A DNA stretch of 64,000 nucleotides from Ferrimonas balearica (GTDB lineage Bacteria > Pseudomonadota > Gammaproteobacteria > Enterobacterales > Shewanellaceae): NCBI RefSeq assembly GCF_019802085.1, contig NZ_JAHVHV010000001.1, forward strand, positions 496,001-560,000, in the 5' to 3' direction. The position numbers were made by a program, and so were the translations under genes. Under the pieces are notes generated by a model. The model searched no databases. It saw nothing but the letters and a program-made list of their open reading frames with translations, and was not told where the DNA came from. Below are positions 56,818 to 64,000 of the stretch, one piece after another (position 1 is the first letter of the stretch; each line of letters starts with the position of its first letter).

Positions 56818-58656
56818 ATGCATCTGCGCCAACTGACGCTCAAACTCTTCGCCGCCATCTTCGTCATGGTCCTGCTCGCTTCCGTGCTGTTGGCCTACTG
56901 GGCCTGGCACCGGCACTTTCAGCAGTTGGAGAACCAGGTCACCCAACTCATCACCTACGCCCGGCCACAGCTGCTGCGCCAGGAGGGCACCCGCTGGGTC
57001 CTCAACACCGAGGCGGTGGACCGCCTCAGCAGCAGCCTGCCGGAGTTGAGCAGCGGGGTGATCACCTTAGGAGGCGTGGGGGAGGGTTACCGCTTCGGTC
57101 CGGCGGCGGCCGAGATGCTCTGCGCCGATGAGGCGACACTGCTCAGCGGCTGCCTGCGTCTGGAGGGGGAGTGGACCCTGCACGGCGGCCAGCGCTTCTA
57201 CTACAGCGTGCAGCTCAACCAGCGCGCCGCCATGCTCTCCATGTTGACCGGCCTGGGCGCCATGCTGGGGATCTGGCTGCTGGCCGGGCTGGTGCTCTAC
57301 CGTTACGCCGCCAGCTGGTTTCTCACCCCCCTGGACCGCATTCTCGACCAGCTGCCGAAGATCGGCACCGGCCGGGCCAAGTTCCACACCCTGGTCAGCG
57401 CTCGCAGTGGCCTGGCACCCCTGACCCAGGCCCTGTCGGAGCTGGACGCCATGCTGCAGGAGCGTCAGCTCAACGACGAGCGACTGCAGGTGCGACTGCG
57501 CAAGGCCCTGCTGGCCCGCAGCGAATTCATGGCCAACGCCAGTCACGAGATCCGCACCCCCATCAACAGCATCATCGGCTTCGTCGACTGCCTCAAGCTG
57601 GAGCGCGACGCCCTGCACGGCACCGCCCAGGAGCACCTGGACCACATCGCCAACGCCTCCGAGGCCTTAGTGCGCATCGTTGATGACGTGCTGGATTTCT
57701 CCAAGCTGGACGCCGGCAAGATGACCCTGGAGTCCATCACCTTCCCCCTGGCGGAGTTCATCGAGCGCACCGTCGACGGTTATTCCGGCAAGGCCAGCGG
57801 CAACGGCGTGCGGCTGATCACCCAGCTGGACCCGGCCCTGCCCAGCCACGTCATCGGTGACGAAAACCGGCTGGGGCAGATCCTTGGCAACCTCATCAGT
57901 AACGCGGTCAAGTTCAGCCCCGACGGCCAGGTCAGGGTCAGCGCCGGTGTGGAGCGTCGTCCCGGCCGCTCGGTGGAGCTCTCCTTGAGCGTGGTGGACA
58001 CCGGCGTGGGGATTGAGGAGAAGGCCCTGGCCGCCATCTTCGACCCCTACGCCCAGGCGGACACCTCCACCACCCGCCGCTTCGGCGGCTCCGGCCTGGG
58101 GCTGGCCATCTGCAAGCAGTTGGCCGACCTGATGGACGCCCGACTGACGGTGCAGTCCAAGCCGGGGCGGGGCAGCACCTTCACTCTGCAGGTGCCGCTG
58201 ATGGTGGCCAAGCCGCCGTCCGGTGAGGCGGTGGCCCCGAGCCTCGACGACGAGTCCGCCCTGGGCCACCTCAAGGTGATGGTGGTGGAGGACAACCACA
58301 GCAACCAGGCGTTGATGCGGGCCTACCTCAGCAAGCTGGGGGTGGAGGATCCCATCCTCTGCAACAACGGCCAGGAGGCAGTGGACGCCTCCGACGTCAG
58401 CCGCATGGACGTCATCCTGATGGACTGTCAGATGCCGGTCATGGACGGGTTTACCGCCAGTGGCCTCATTCGTCGCGGGATCAGCCGTGAGGCGCTGATC
58501 GTCGCCATCACCGCCAACGTCACCAGCCAGGACCGGGCCCTGTGCGAGCAAGCCGGGATGGACCTCTTCCTGACCAAGCCCCTGACCCTGGATGCCCTCA
58601 AGGCGGCCCTGGGCAAGGGGCTGGCCGCCCGGGGGCGGGCGATGGTGACCAGCTGA
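56818..58656 (+). CDS. Hybrid sensor histidine kinase with receiver domain
   Basis: 612-residue inner-membrane sensor. Helix 1 lies near residues 9-29, a periplasmic domain of about 105 residues follows with CADEATLLSGC, and helix 2 is near 138-163. The cytoplasmic HisKA has the phospho-acceptor H243 in NASHEIRTP. HATPase_c has N box NLISNAVKFSP, G1 DTGVGIEE and G2 GGSGLGLAICKQL. The C-terminal receiver has the acceptor D536 in LMDCQMPVMDG and a conserved lysine in LTKPLT. No cognate response regulator or Hpt gene is adjacent. ATG 56818 is used; the TTG at 56767 would extend into non-conserved sequence next to the repeat. The ligand is unknown. Confidence 0.9.
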   Translation: MHLRQLTLKLFAAIFVMVLLASVLLAYWAWHRHFQQLENQVTQLITYARPQLLRQEGTRWVLNTEAVDRLSSSLPELSSGVITLGGVGEGYRFGPAAAEMLCADEATLLSGCLRLEGEWTLHGGQRFYYSVQLNQRAAMLSMLTGLGAMLGIWLLAGLVLYRYAASWFLTPLDRILDQLPKIGTGRAKFHTLVSARSGLAPLTQALSELDAMLQERQLNDERLQVRLRKALLARSEFMANASHEIRTPINSIIGFVDCLKLERDALHGTAQEHLDHIANASEALVRIVDDVLDFSKLDAGKMTLESITFPLAEFIERTVDGYSGKASGNGVRLITQLDPALPSHVIGDENRLGQILGNLISNAVKFSPDGQVRVSAGVERRPGRSVELSLSVVDTGVGIEEKALAAIFDPYAQADTSTTRRFGGSGLGLAICKQLADLMDARLTVQSKPGRGSTFTLQVPLMVAKPPSGEAVAPSLDDESALGHLKVMVVEDNHSNQALMRAYLSKLGVEDPILCNNGQEAVDASDVSRMDVILMDCQMPVMDGFTASGLIRRGISREALIVAITANVTSQDRALCEQAGMDLFLTKPLTLDALKAALGKGLAARGRAMVTS

Positions 58657-58753
58657 GGCTTGGCGGCGACTCGACGCGGGGGTAAGCTCAGGGGGCAAAA
58701 GAACCCGCGTGGCCATCGACGGCCCGCCGATAACAACACAATGGAGTTTGGAT

Positions 58754-60781
58754 TTGAGTCGTACCAACCCCCTGCTGGGCGCCTTTGACGCCCCCTTTGG
58801 CCTGCCCCCGTTCGCCGAGTTGGCGGACGCTCACTTCGCCCCCGCCCTGGAAGCGGGCATGGCCGCTCAACTGGAGGAGGTGGCGGCCATCGTCGCCAAC
58901 CCCGAGCCCGCCACCCTGGCCAACACCATCGATGCCCTGTCCCGTTCCGGCGTACTGCTGGGGCGCACCCAGATGCTGTTCGAAAACCTCTGCGGCACCG
59001 ACAGTAACCCCGAGCGCCAGGCGTTGGATCAGACCTTCAGCCCTCGTCTGGCGGCGCACCAGGACGCCATCCTGCTGAACCCCGAGCTGTTCGAGCGCAT
59101 TCGCGCCGTTTACCAGCAGCGCGAGGCCTTAAGCGGTGAAGGCCGGGTGCTGACCGAGCGCACCTACGAGCGCTTTGTTCGCGGCGGGGCGGAGCTGTCC
59201 GGCGAAGCCCGGGCGCGCTTTGCCGAGATCAACACCGAGCTGGCGACCCTTCAGGTGGCCTTTGCCCAGAACCTGCTGGCCCAGAACAACGCCTTTGTTC
59301 ATCTTATCGAGTCCGAAGCGGAGCTGGCCGGCTTGCCGGCGGGGATGATCCAGGCCGCGGCCGACAAGGCCGAGGCGATGGGCCGGCCCGGTTGCTGGGC
59401 CTTTGGCTGCGATCGCACCGTGCTCTACCCCTTCCTGACCCACGCCCGCCATCGCGGCCACCGTCAGGCCCTCTACCAGGGTTACCTGATGCGGGCGGAC
59501 AACAACGACGAGCACGACAACAAGGCCAACCTGCGTCGCCAGGCGGCGCTGCGTCTGGAGCGGGCCCGACTGCTGGGCTACCGCAACCACGCCGAGTACG
59601 AGCTGGCGGACCGCATGGTGGGCGGGCCCAAGCCGGCCCAGGCCCTGATGGAGCAGGTGTGGACCGCCACCCGCCGTCAGGCCGAAACCGAGGCCCAGAC
59701 CCTGCAGGGGCTGATCGACGCCGAGGGCGGCGACTTCACCCTGGCCGGCTGGGACTGGTGGTACTACGCCGAGCAGCACCGTCAGCAGGCCTACGCGTTG
59801 GATGACGCCGAGGTGATGCCCTATTTCACCCTGGACAACGTCATCGAGGGGGCCTTCCACACCGCCCGGCGCCTGTTCGGCATCGACTTCAAGCCGCTGC
59901 CCGAGGCGCGTCTCTACCATGAGGAGGCCCGGGCCTGGGAGGTGGTGGACGCCGACGGCCAACACCTGGGGGTGTTCGTCGGCGACTACTTCACCCGCGA
60001 CAGCAAGCGCGGGGGCGCCTGGATGACGGTGTTCCGCGAGCAGTCCCGCCTCGATGGCGTGGTGCGGCCCATAGTGCAGAACGTCTGCAACTTCCCCAAG
60101 CCACAGCCCGGTCAGCCGGCGCTGCTTAACTTCGAGCACGTGCGCACCCTGTTCCACGAGTTTGGCCACGCCCTCCATGGCCTGCTCACCGACTGCCACT
60201 ACGCCCAGCTCTCCGGCACCAACGTGGCCCGGGACTTTGTCGAGTTCCCCTCCCAGGTGCTGGAGCACTGGGCCACCCAACCGGAGGTGCTGGCCCACTA
60301 CGCCCGTCACGTGGAGACCGGCGCGGTGATCCCCGCGAGTCTGGTGGCCCGGATCCAGGCCCTGGGCCGCTTCAACCAGGGCTTCCAGACCGGCGAGTTC
60401 CTGGCCGCGGCCCTGCTGGACATGGCCTGGCACACTCTGGAGGATACCGTGCCCGAGGTGGCCGAGCTGGAAGCCCAGGTGGCCGAGCGCATCGGCCTGC
60501 CGGCGGCCATCGCCTACCGCTACCGCTCGCCGGCCTTTGCCCACATCTTTGCCGGGGGGTATTCGGCGGGGTACTACAGCTACCTCTACTCGGCGGTGCT
60601 CGATGGGGACGGCTTTGCCGCCTTTACCGAGGCTGGGGACCTCTTCGACCCGGCCCTTTCGGCCAAGCTGCGCACTTTGCTGGCCTCCGGCGGCACCGAC
60701 AAGCCGGAGCGGCTCTACCGTGCGTTTAGAGGCCAGGATCCGAGCATTGATGCCCTGCTGGCCAACCGCGGCCTGAACTGA
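58754..60781 (+). CDS. dcp: Peptidyl-dipeptidase Dcp (M3 family)
   Basis: 675-residue M3 zinc metallopeptidase removing C-terminal dipeptides. The zinc site is HEFGH (H468-H472) with the third ligand E497 in DFVEFPSQ. Further matches to E. coli Dcp (681 residues) include FARDSKSGGAWM-like FTRDSKRGGAWM, AHIFAGGYSAGYYSYL and the start NPLL. It lacks a signal and should be cytoplasmic or periplasm-associated as in E. coli. The TTG at 58754 is proposed as start because GGAG lies 7 bases upstream and the sequence then matches the family; a GTG at 58709 is less likely. Confidence 0.92.
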   Translation: MSRTNPLLGAFDAPFGLPPFAELADAHFAPALEAGMAAQLEEVAAIVANPEPATLANTIDALSRSGVLLGRTQMLFENLCGTDSNPERQALDQTFSPRLAAHQDAILLNPELFERIRAVYQQREALSGEGRVLTERTYERFVRGGAELSGEARARFAEINTELATLQVAFAQNLLAQNNAFVHLIESEAELAGLPAGMIQAAADKAEAMGRPGCWAFGCDRTVLYPFLTHARHRGHRQALYQGYLMRADNNDEHDNKANLRRQAALRLERARLLGYRNHAEYELADRMVGGPKPAQALMEQVWTATRRQAETEAQTLQGLIDAEGGDFTLAGWDWWYYAEQHRQQAYALDDAEVMPYFTLDNVIEGAFHTARRLFGIDFKPLPEARLYHEEARAWEVVDADGQHLGVFVGDYFTRDSKRGGAWMTVFREQSRLDGVVRPIVQNVCNFPKPQPGQPALLNFEHVRTLFHEFGHALHGLLTDCHYAQLSGTNVARDFVEFPSQVLEHWATQPEVLAHYARHVETGAVIPASLVARIQALGRFNQGFQTGEFLAAALLDMAWHTLEDTVPEVAELEAQVAERIGLPAAIAYRYRSPAFAHIFAGGYSAGYYSYLYSAVLDGDGFAAFTEAGDLFDPALSAKLRTLLASGGTDKPERLYRAFRGQDPSIDALLANRGLN

Positions 60782-60799
60782 CGCCTTGATGAGGCAGAG

Positions 60800-60826
60800 A
60801 AAAAGCCGGCAACCGCCGGCTTTTTT
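60800..60826 (+). terminator. Terminator after dcp
   Basis: AAAAAGCCGGC / GCCGGCTTTTT stem with a 4-base loop and T6, 18 bases after the stop. Confidence 0.92.
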
Positions 60827-60942
60827 GTGTCCGCAGTCCGGACGACGCGGGTCGACAGCGGCCCAGGGGGGTGGCATCTTGTGTCCATGCGGTGGTGGAT
60901 GTGAGACCCGGTTACCACCGCCTGATGAACAAGGAGTGGTGT

Positions 60943-61359
60943 ATGAAACCCGTCGCGATGGCCCTCACCCTGGGCACCCTTTTGTTTAGCGCGTCCACCC
61001 TGGCGGCGCCCCCGGAACACGCCCGGGGGCAGCAGGTGAAGGCCGAACGTCACCAGGAGAACGCCGAGCGCAAGGCGGCCCAGGAGGCGGAGCAGGCCGA
61101 GCGCAAGGCCGCCAAAGCCGAAGAGAAGGCGGCCCGGGATCAGGCCAAAGACCGGCACCAGGATGCCGAGGATCGGGCGGAGCGGGCCAAAGAGGAGGTG
61201 GAGGCGATGGACCGCGAGGCGCGGGAAGAGGCCGAAGCGCACCATAAGGGGGCCAAGGGACGCCAGCAGCAGGCCCAGAGAGAGGCCGAGGAGCGTGCCC
61301 GGGAAGCTCAGAAGGAGGCGGAAGCGCACCGCCGTAACTCGGAGGTGGAGCCCCGCTAG
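60943..61359 (+). CDS. Exported Ala/Glu/Lys-rich coiled-coil protein
   Basis: 138 residues. The signal peptide (VAMALTLGTLLFSASTLAA) is followed by a continuous highly charged helix of about 110 residues made of A, E, K, R, Q and D, with heptad-like patterning. Repeats of the type AERKAAQEAEQ and REAEERAREAQ are visible. AAGGAG precedes the ATG at 60943. Likely a periplasmic coiled-coil protein; low-complexity composition prevents a family call. Confidence 0.7.
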   Translation: MKPVAMALTLGTLLFSASTLAAPPEHARGQQVKAERHQENAERKAAQEAEQAERKAAKAEEKAARDQAKDRHQDAEDRAERAKEEVEAMDREAREEAEAHHKGAKGRQQQAQREAEERAREAQKEAEAHRRNSEVEPR

Positions 61360-61368
61360 GGGAGAAGA

Positions 61369-61390
61369 CGGGGCCGAGCGCTCGGCCCCG
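61369..61390. terminator. Perfect palindrome between convergent genes
   Basis: 10-bp arms (CGGGGCCGAG / CTCGGCCCCG) around CG, fully self-complementary. It lies between the coiled-coil gene and the convergent DUF4870 gene; no T tract. A bidirectional terminator or barrier is likely. Confidence 0.55.
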
Positions 61391-61396
61391 AAGCCG

Positions 61397-61756
61397 TCAG
61401 CCGGCGTAGGCCTTGTTGGAGGTCAGCCGCGCCAGGCCCTTGACGATGCGGTAGATGGACCAGATCCACACCGCCACCAGCAGCGGGTAGCCGATCACCA
61501 CGAAGGTCAGCAGGCCCCCGACGATGCTCAGCCCCAGACCCCACCAGAAGGTTTTGCTGATGTTGCTGTAGTGGTCCTCGAACAGGCTGCCGGCGGCATC
61601 GCCCTTCTTCACCATGGCCCAGATGGCGCCAATCAACCAGAACAGCCCGGTAAAGAGCCCCAGCACCATCAGGGCGTAGGCGATCAAGGCGTGGGTCTTG
61701 ACGCTGTCGTCGTGGGCGCTCATGGGCACATCCAGCGCCTGTTGTTGTTCAGACAT
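61397..61756 (-). CDS. DUF4870-like small membrane protein
   Basis: 119-residue membrane protein with about three helices: ALIAYALMVLGLFTGLFWLIG, then FWWGLGLSIVGGLLTFVVIG and a last LLVAVWIWSIYRIVKGL. The HALIAYALMVLGLFTG start, the D(H)YSNISKTFWW element before helix 2 and the YRIVKGL end match DUF4870/Tic20-like family proteins. GGAGG precedes the ATG. Function unknown. Confidence 0.8.
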   Translation of the reverse strand: MSEQQQALDVPMSAHDDSVKTHALIAYALMVLGLFTGLFWLIGAIWAMVKKGDAAGSLFEDHYSNISKTFWWGLGLSIVGGLLTFVVIGYPLLVAVWIWSIYRIVKGLARLTSNKAYAG

Positions 61757-62064
61757 CCTGTCCTCCTGTATGACGTCTTTAGCACAGTTGCGGGTCCGTC
61801 CCGCGCAGTTAACCTATCACAAGTATCTGAAAAACAAAGGCCTAATCCGAGAGTCTGTGATGGCAGTGGGGGCGAACTTCCCCTGCCGCGCCGGGCGCCT
61901 TGCACAAGCGAAGACCGGGGGCGGGCAGAAAAATTTTCCGTTACGGGGCCCGGCCAGGCCGGTGGGATAATCCGCGCCGGCAAAACGTCTCGCACTCGGG
62001 TTTTGCTGCTGTTGGCCGTCCCGAATCCTTCGGGGCGGTATTTTTTTCCCTTCGGAGCGACGTG
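61757..62064. other. Divergent regulatory region and BCCT leader
   Basis: About 308 bases without a gene. It must hold divergent promoters for the DUF4870 and BCCT genes; GATAAT at 61964-61969 is a candidate -10 for the BCCT transcript. An intrinsic terminator lies in the leader right before the BCCT start (annotated separately). A long open frame running through the region into the BCCT gene has no ribosome site. Confidence 0.5.
62016..62047 (+). promoter_or_regulatory. Terminator in the BCCT leader (possible attenuator)
   Basis: CCGTCCCGAA / TTCGGGGCGG pair (one mismatched pair) with a 3-base loop, then TATTTTTTT, ending 17 bases before the BCCT ATG and overlapping its untranslated leader. 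A complete terminator so close to the start suggests attenuation. The 5' arm's CCGAA could alternatively pair with TTCGG at the ribosome site (62051-62055). Confidence 0.45.
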
Positions 62065-63960
62065 ATGAACCGGGACGCGTTTTCGCTGATCGACAAACCC
62101 ACCTTTTTCGGCGCCCTGGCCCTGTTGCTGGCGGTGGTGCTGCCGCTGGCCATCTGGCCGGAAGCCGGGGCCCTTTGGGTGGCCCGAGCCAAGACCCTGA
62201 TGACCACCAACCTGGGGGCCATCTACCTGATGATGGGCCTGGGCTCGCTGTTTCTGATGATCTACATCGTGTTCAGCGGCATGGGCCAGATCAAGCTGGG
62301 TGAGGCGGACGAGGAGCCGGAGTTTGGCACCGCCTCCTGGGCCGCCATGCTGTTTTGCGGCGGCATCGGCGCCAGCATCCTCTACTGGGGCTGCATCGAG
62401 TGGGCCTACTACTACCAGAACCCCCCCTTCCAGCTGGAAGCGGGCAGTGAGGAGGCGATCCGCTGGGCCGCCACCTACGGGATCTTCCACTGGGGCTTTA
62501 TCGCCTGGGCCATCTACCTGGTGCCGGCGCTGCCCATCGCCTACTTCTACTACGTGCGCAAGCAGCCGGTGCTCAAGGTCTCCGCAGCCCTGATGCCGGT
62601 GATCGGCGAGAAGCGCAGCCAGGGCCCCCTGGGCAAGGTGGTGGACATCCTCTTTATCTTCGGTCTGCTCGGTGGCGGTGCCACCACCCTGGGTCTGGCC
62701 TCGCCGATGATCAGCGAAGGCCTCAACCAGCTGTTTGGCCTGCCGCAGAACCTGACCACCCAAATCGGGGTGCTGCTGCTGTGCACCCTGATCTTCGGCT
62801 ACAGCGCCTACGCGGGGCTGGAGAAGGGGATCAAGATCTTAAGCAACTTCAACTTCTGGGGCGCCATCGGCCTGCTGGCCTTCGTCTTTGTCGCCGGGCC
62901 CACGGTGTTCATGCTGGAAACCGGGCTGGACGCCTTCGGCCGGATGCTCAGCAACTTCTTCGTGATGGCCACCTGGGCTGAGCCCTTTGGCGGCACCGGC
63001 CCCTTCCGCGACACCCACTTCCCCCAGGAGTGGACGGTGTTCTACTGGGCCTGGTGGCTGGTGTTTGCCCCCAGCATGGGGCTGTTTGTGGCGCGGATCT
63101 CCCGCGGCCGCACCATTCGCCAGATGGTGGCCGGGGCGATGTTCTTTGGCTCCATGGGCTGCTTCCTGTTCTTTATGATCCTGGGCAACTACGGCCTGTC
63201 GCTGCAGCTGTCCGGTGAGCTGGACGTGGTGGCGCTGCTCAACGCCGAGGGGGCGACCCGGGCGATCTTCGCCATCCTTAACACCCTGCCGATGCCCACC
63301 TTGGTGGTGGCGGTGTTCACCCTGCTGGCGCTGGTCTTTACCGCCACCACCTTCGACTCCATCTCCTACATCCTGGCGTCGGTGGTGCAGAACAACGTCA
63401 CCGAGGAACCGATGCGCTGGAACCGGCTGTTCTGGGCCTTCGCCCTGTCGTTTATGCCGACGGTGCTGATGGTGCTGGGGGGGCTGTCGACCCTGCAGAC
63501 CGCCGCCATCGTCGCCGGTGCGCCACTGTTGGTGATCGCCCTGATGCTGGGACTGTCCGGACTGCGGGCGGCCCAGCACGACCTGCAGCACCAGGAGGAT
63601 TACGAGGATCCGGTGATCACCATCGGCGACCTGCCGGAGGTGGATCCCTGGTCGGAAGAGGGCAAGGCCTTGGCCCGGTTCGAAGCGCTCAAGCAAAGCG
63701 CCATCGAGGCGGCGGCCAACGAGCGGGCGGCGCGGGAGGCGATCCTGGCGCTCAAAGCGGAGCTGCGATTGGCCAATGAGCGTGACCCCCGCCTGAAGCG
63801 GCCGCTCAAGCTGGAGCTGGCCAAGCTGCAATCCCGCTTGGCCCAGGCCACCGCCGAGAAGTTGGAGGCCACCGACGCCGCCCAGTCGGCCCGGGGCGAG
63901 TTCAACGCCCTGTTGAGCGCCCGCCGCCAACTGGACGCCCCCCTGGAGGCGTCAGTCTGA
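62065..63960 (+). CDS. BCCT family betaine/carnitine/choline transporter
   Basis: 631-residue secondary transporter with 12 predicted helices. The family signature is FYWAWWLVFAPSMGLFVARISRG followed by RTIRQ (tryptophan-rich substrate cage on helix 8), and the early GWGGI-like region is LFCGGIGASILYWGCIEW. The N-terminus is short, unlike BetP. After helix 12 (about residue 510) there is a cytoplasmic extension of about 120 residues with a long charged coiled coil (FEALKQSAIEAAANERAA; LELAKLQSRLAQATAEKLEA). It probably imports betaine, carnitine or choline for osmoprotection or nutrition. ATG 62065 follows CGGAG, with a terminator-like structure just upstream. Confidence 0.92.
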   Translation: MNRDAFSLIDKPTFFGALALLLAVVLPLAIWPEAGALWVARAKTLMTTNLGAIYLMMGLGSLFLMIYIVFSGMGQIKLGEADEEPEFGTASWAAMLFCGGIGASILYWGCIEWAYYYQNPPFQLEAGSEEAIRWAATYGIFHWGFIAWAIYLVPALPIAYFYYVRKQPVLKVSAALMPVIGEKRSQGPLGKVVDILFIFGLLGGGATTLGLASPMISEGLNQLFGLPQNLTTQIGVLLLCTLIFGYSAYAGLEKGIKILSNFNFWGAIGLLAFVFVAGPTVFMLETGLDAFGRMLSNFFVMATWAEPFGGTGPFRDTHFPQEWTVFYWAWWLVFAPSMGLFVARISRGRTIRQMVAGAMFFGSMGCFLFFMILGNYGLSLQLSGELDVVALLNAEGATRAIFAILNTLPMPTLVVAVFTLLALVFTATTFDSISYILASVVQNNVTEEPMRWNRLFWAFALSFMPTVLMVLGGLSTLQTAAIVAGAPLLVIALMLGLSGLRAAQHDLQHQEDYEDPVITIGDLPEVDPWSEEGKALARFEALKQSAIEAAANERAAREAILALKAELRLANERDPRLKRPLKLELAKLQSRLAQATAEKLEATDAAQSARGEFNALLSARRQLDAPLEASV

Positions 63961-64000
63961 CTCCGGGGCCGGCAGGGAGGCCGGCCCCGACGGCCCTTGC

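Overview
The window reads as chromosomal DNA of a GC-rich gammaproteobacterium. The best evidence is gene order: gcvR-bcp lies divergent from dapA-bamC, as in Escherichia coli, and recC, recB and recD form one overlapping run. A lipoprotein-type pentaheme nitrite reductase, DUF2897 and DUF2165 proteins, Bor-type lipoproteins, several efflux systems and a BCCT carrier suggest a marine Alteromonadales-like organism (Shewanella/Ferrimonas type). That genus-level placement is inference. No rRNA, tRNA or CRISPR array was found.

Layout. 0-6.3 kb: CPBP protease, M14 carboxypeptidase-like protein, nitroreductase, a Cys-rich lipoprotein, then nrfA behind an AT-rich regulatory region with two dyads, and a secreted unknown. 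6.4-11 kb (minus): gcvR, bcp, a small exported protein, a His-rich ZrgA-type zinc protein, an ABC ATPase and permease, and a DUF3299 protein. 11-13.1 kb: dapA-bamC. 13.3-18.8 kb: an RND adaptor/pump pair and sotB. 19-24 kb: tandem LRR-like lipoproteins, a symporter fused to a solute-binding domain, and a BshA-like glycosyltransferase. 24.4-28.6 kb: a second RND pair. 28.7-33 kb: small envelope and accessory genes. 33.2-42.3 kb: recC-recB-recD. 42.4-46.3 kb (minus): a glutamine synthetase-like, aldehyde dehydrogenase and Fe-alcohol dehydrogenase operon. 46.5-51.6 kb: an AT-rich pair of unknowns, zinc-ribbon protein, lipase, GPP34 protein, YjjG and VOC protein. 51.7-54.9 kb: a MacAB-like adaptor/ATPase/permease operon. 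55.1-56.7 kb: a compact segment bounded by perfect 49-bp direct repeats. 56.8-64 kb: hybrid histidine kinase, Dcp peptidase, two small envelope proteins and a BCCT transporter.

How the genes work together. The window is rich in envelope and export functions: two RND pairs, a MacAB-like system, an MFS exporter, a probable zinc-uptake ABC system and many lipoproteins. nrfA supplies periplasmic nitrite ammonification, and its leader carries NarL/NarP-like heptamers and a CRP-like half site. The GS/ALDH/ADH operon looks like a gamma-glutamylation route for an amine or amino alcohol.

The most unusual feature is the 55140-56695 segment. Perfect 49-bp repeats enclose a minus-strand micro-operon of at least four very small genes, three of the junctions being tight or ATGA-overlapping, plus a decayed reading frame and a terminator. 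It has no visible integrase and looks like a small non-autonomous or remnant mobile element inserted upstream of the kinase gene.
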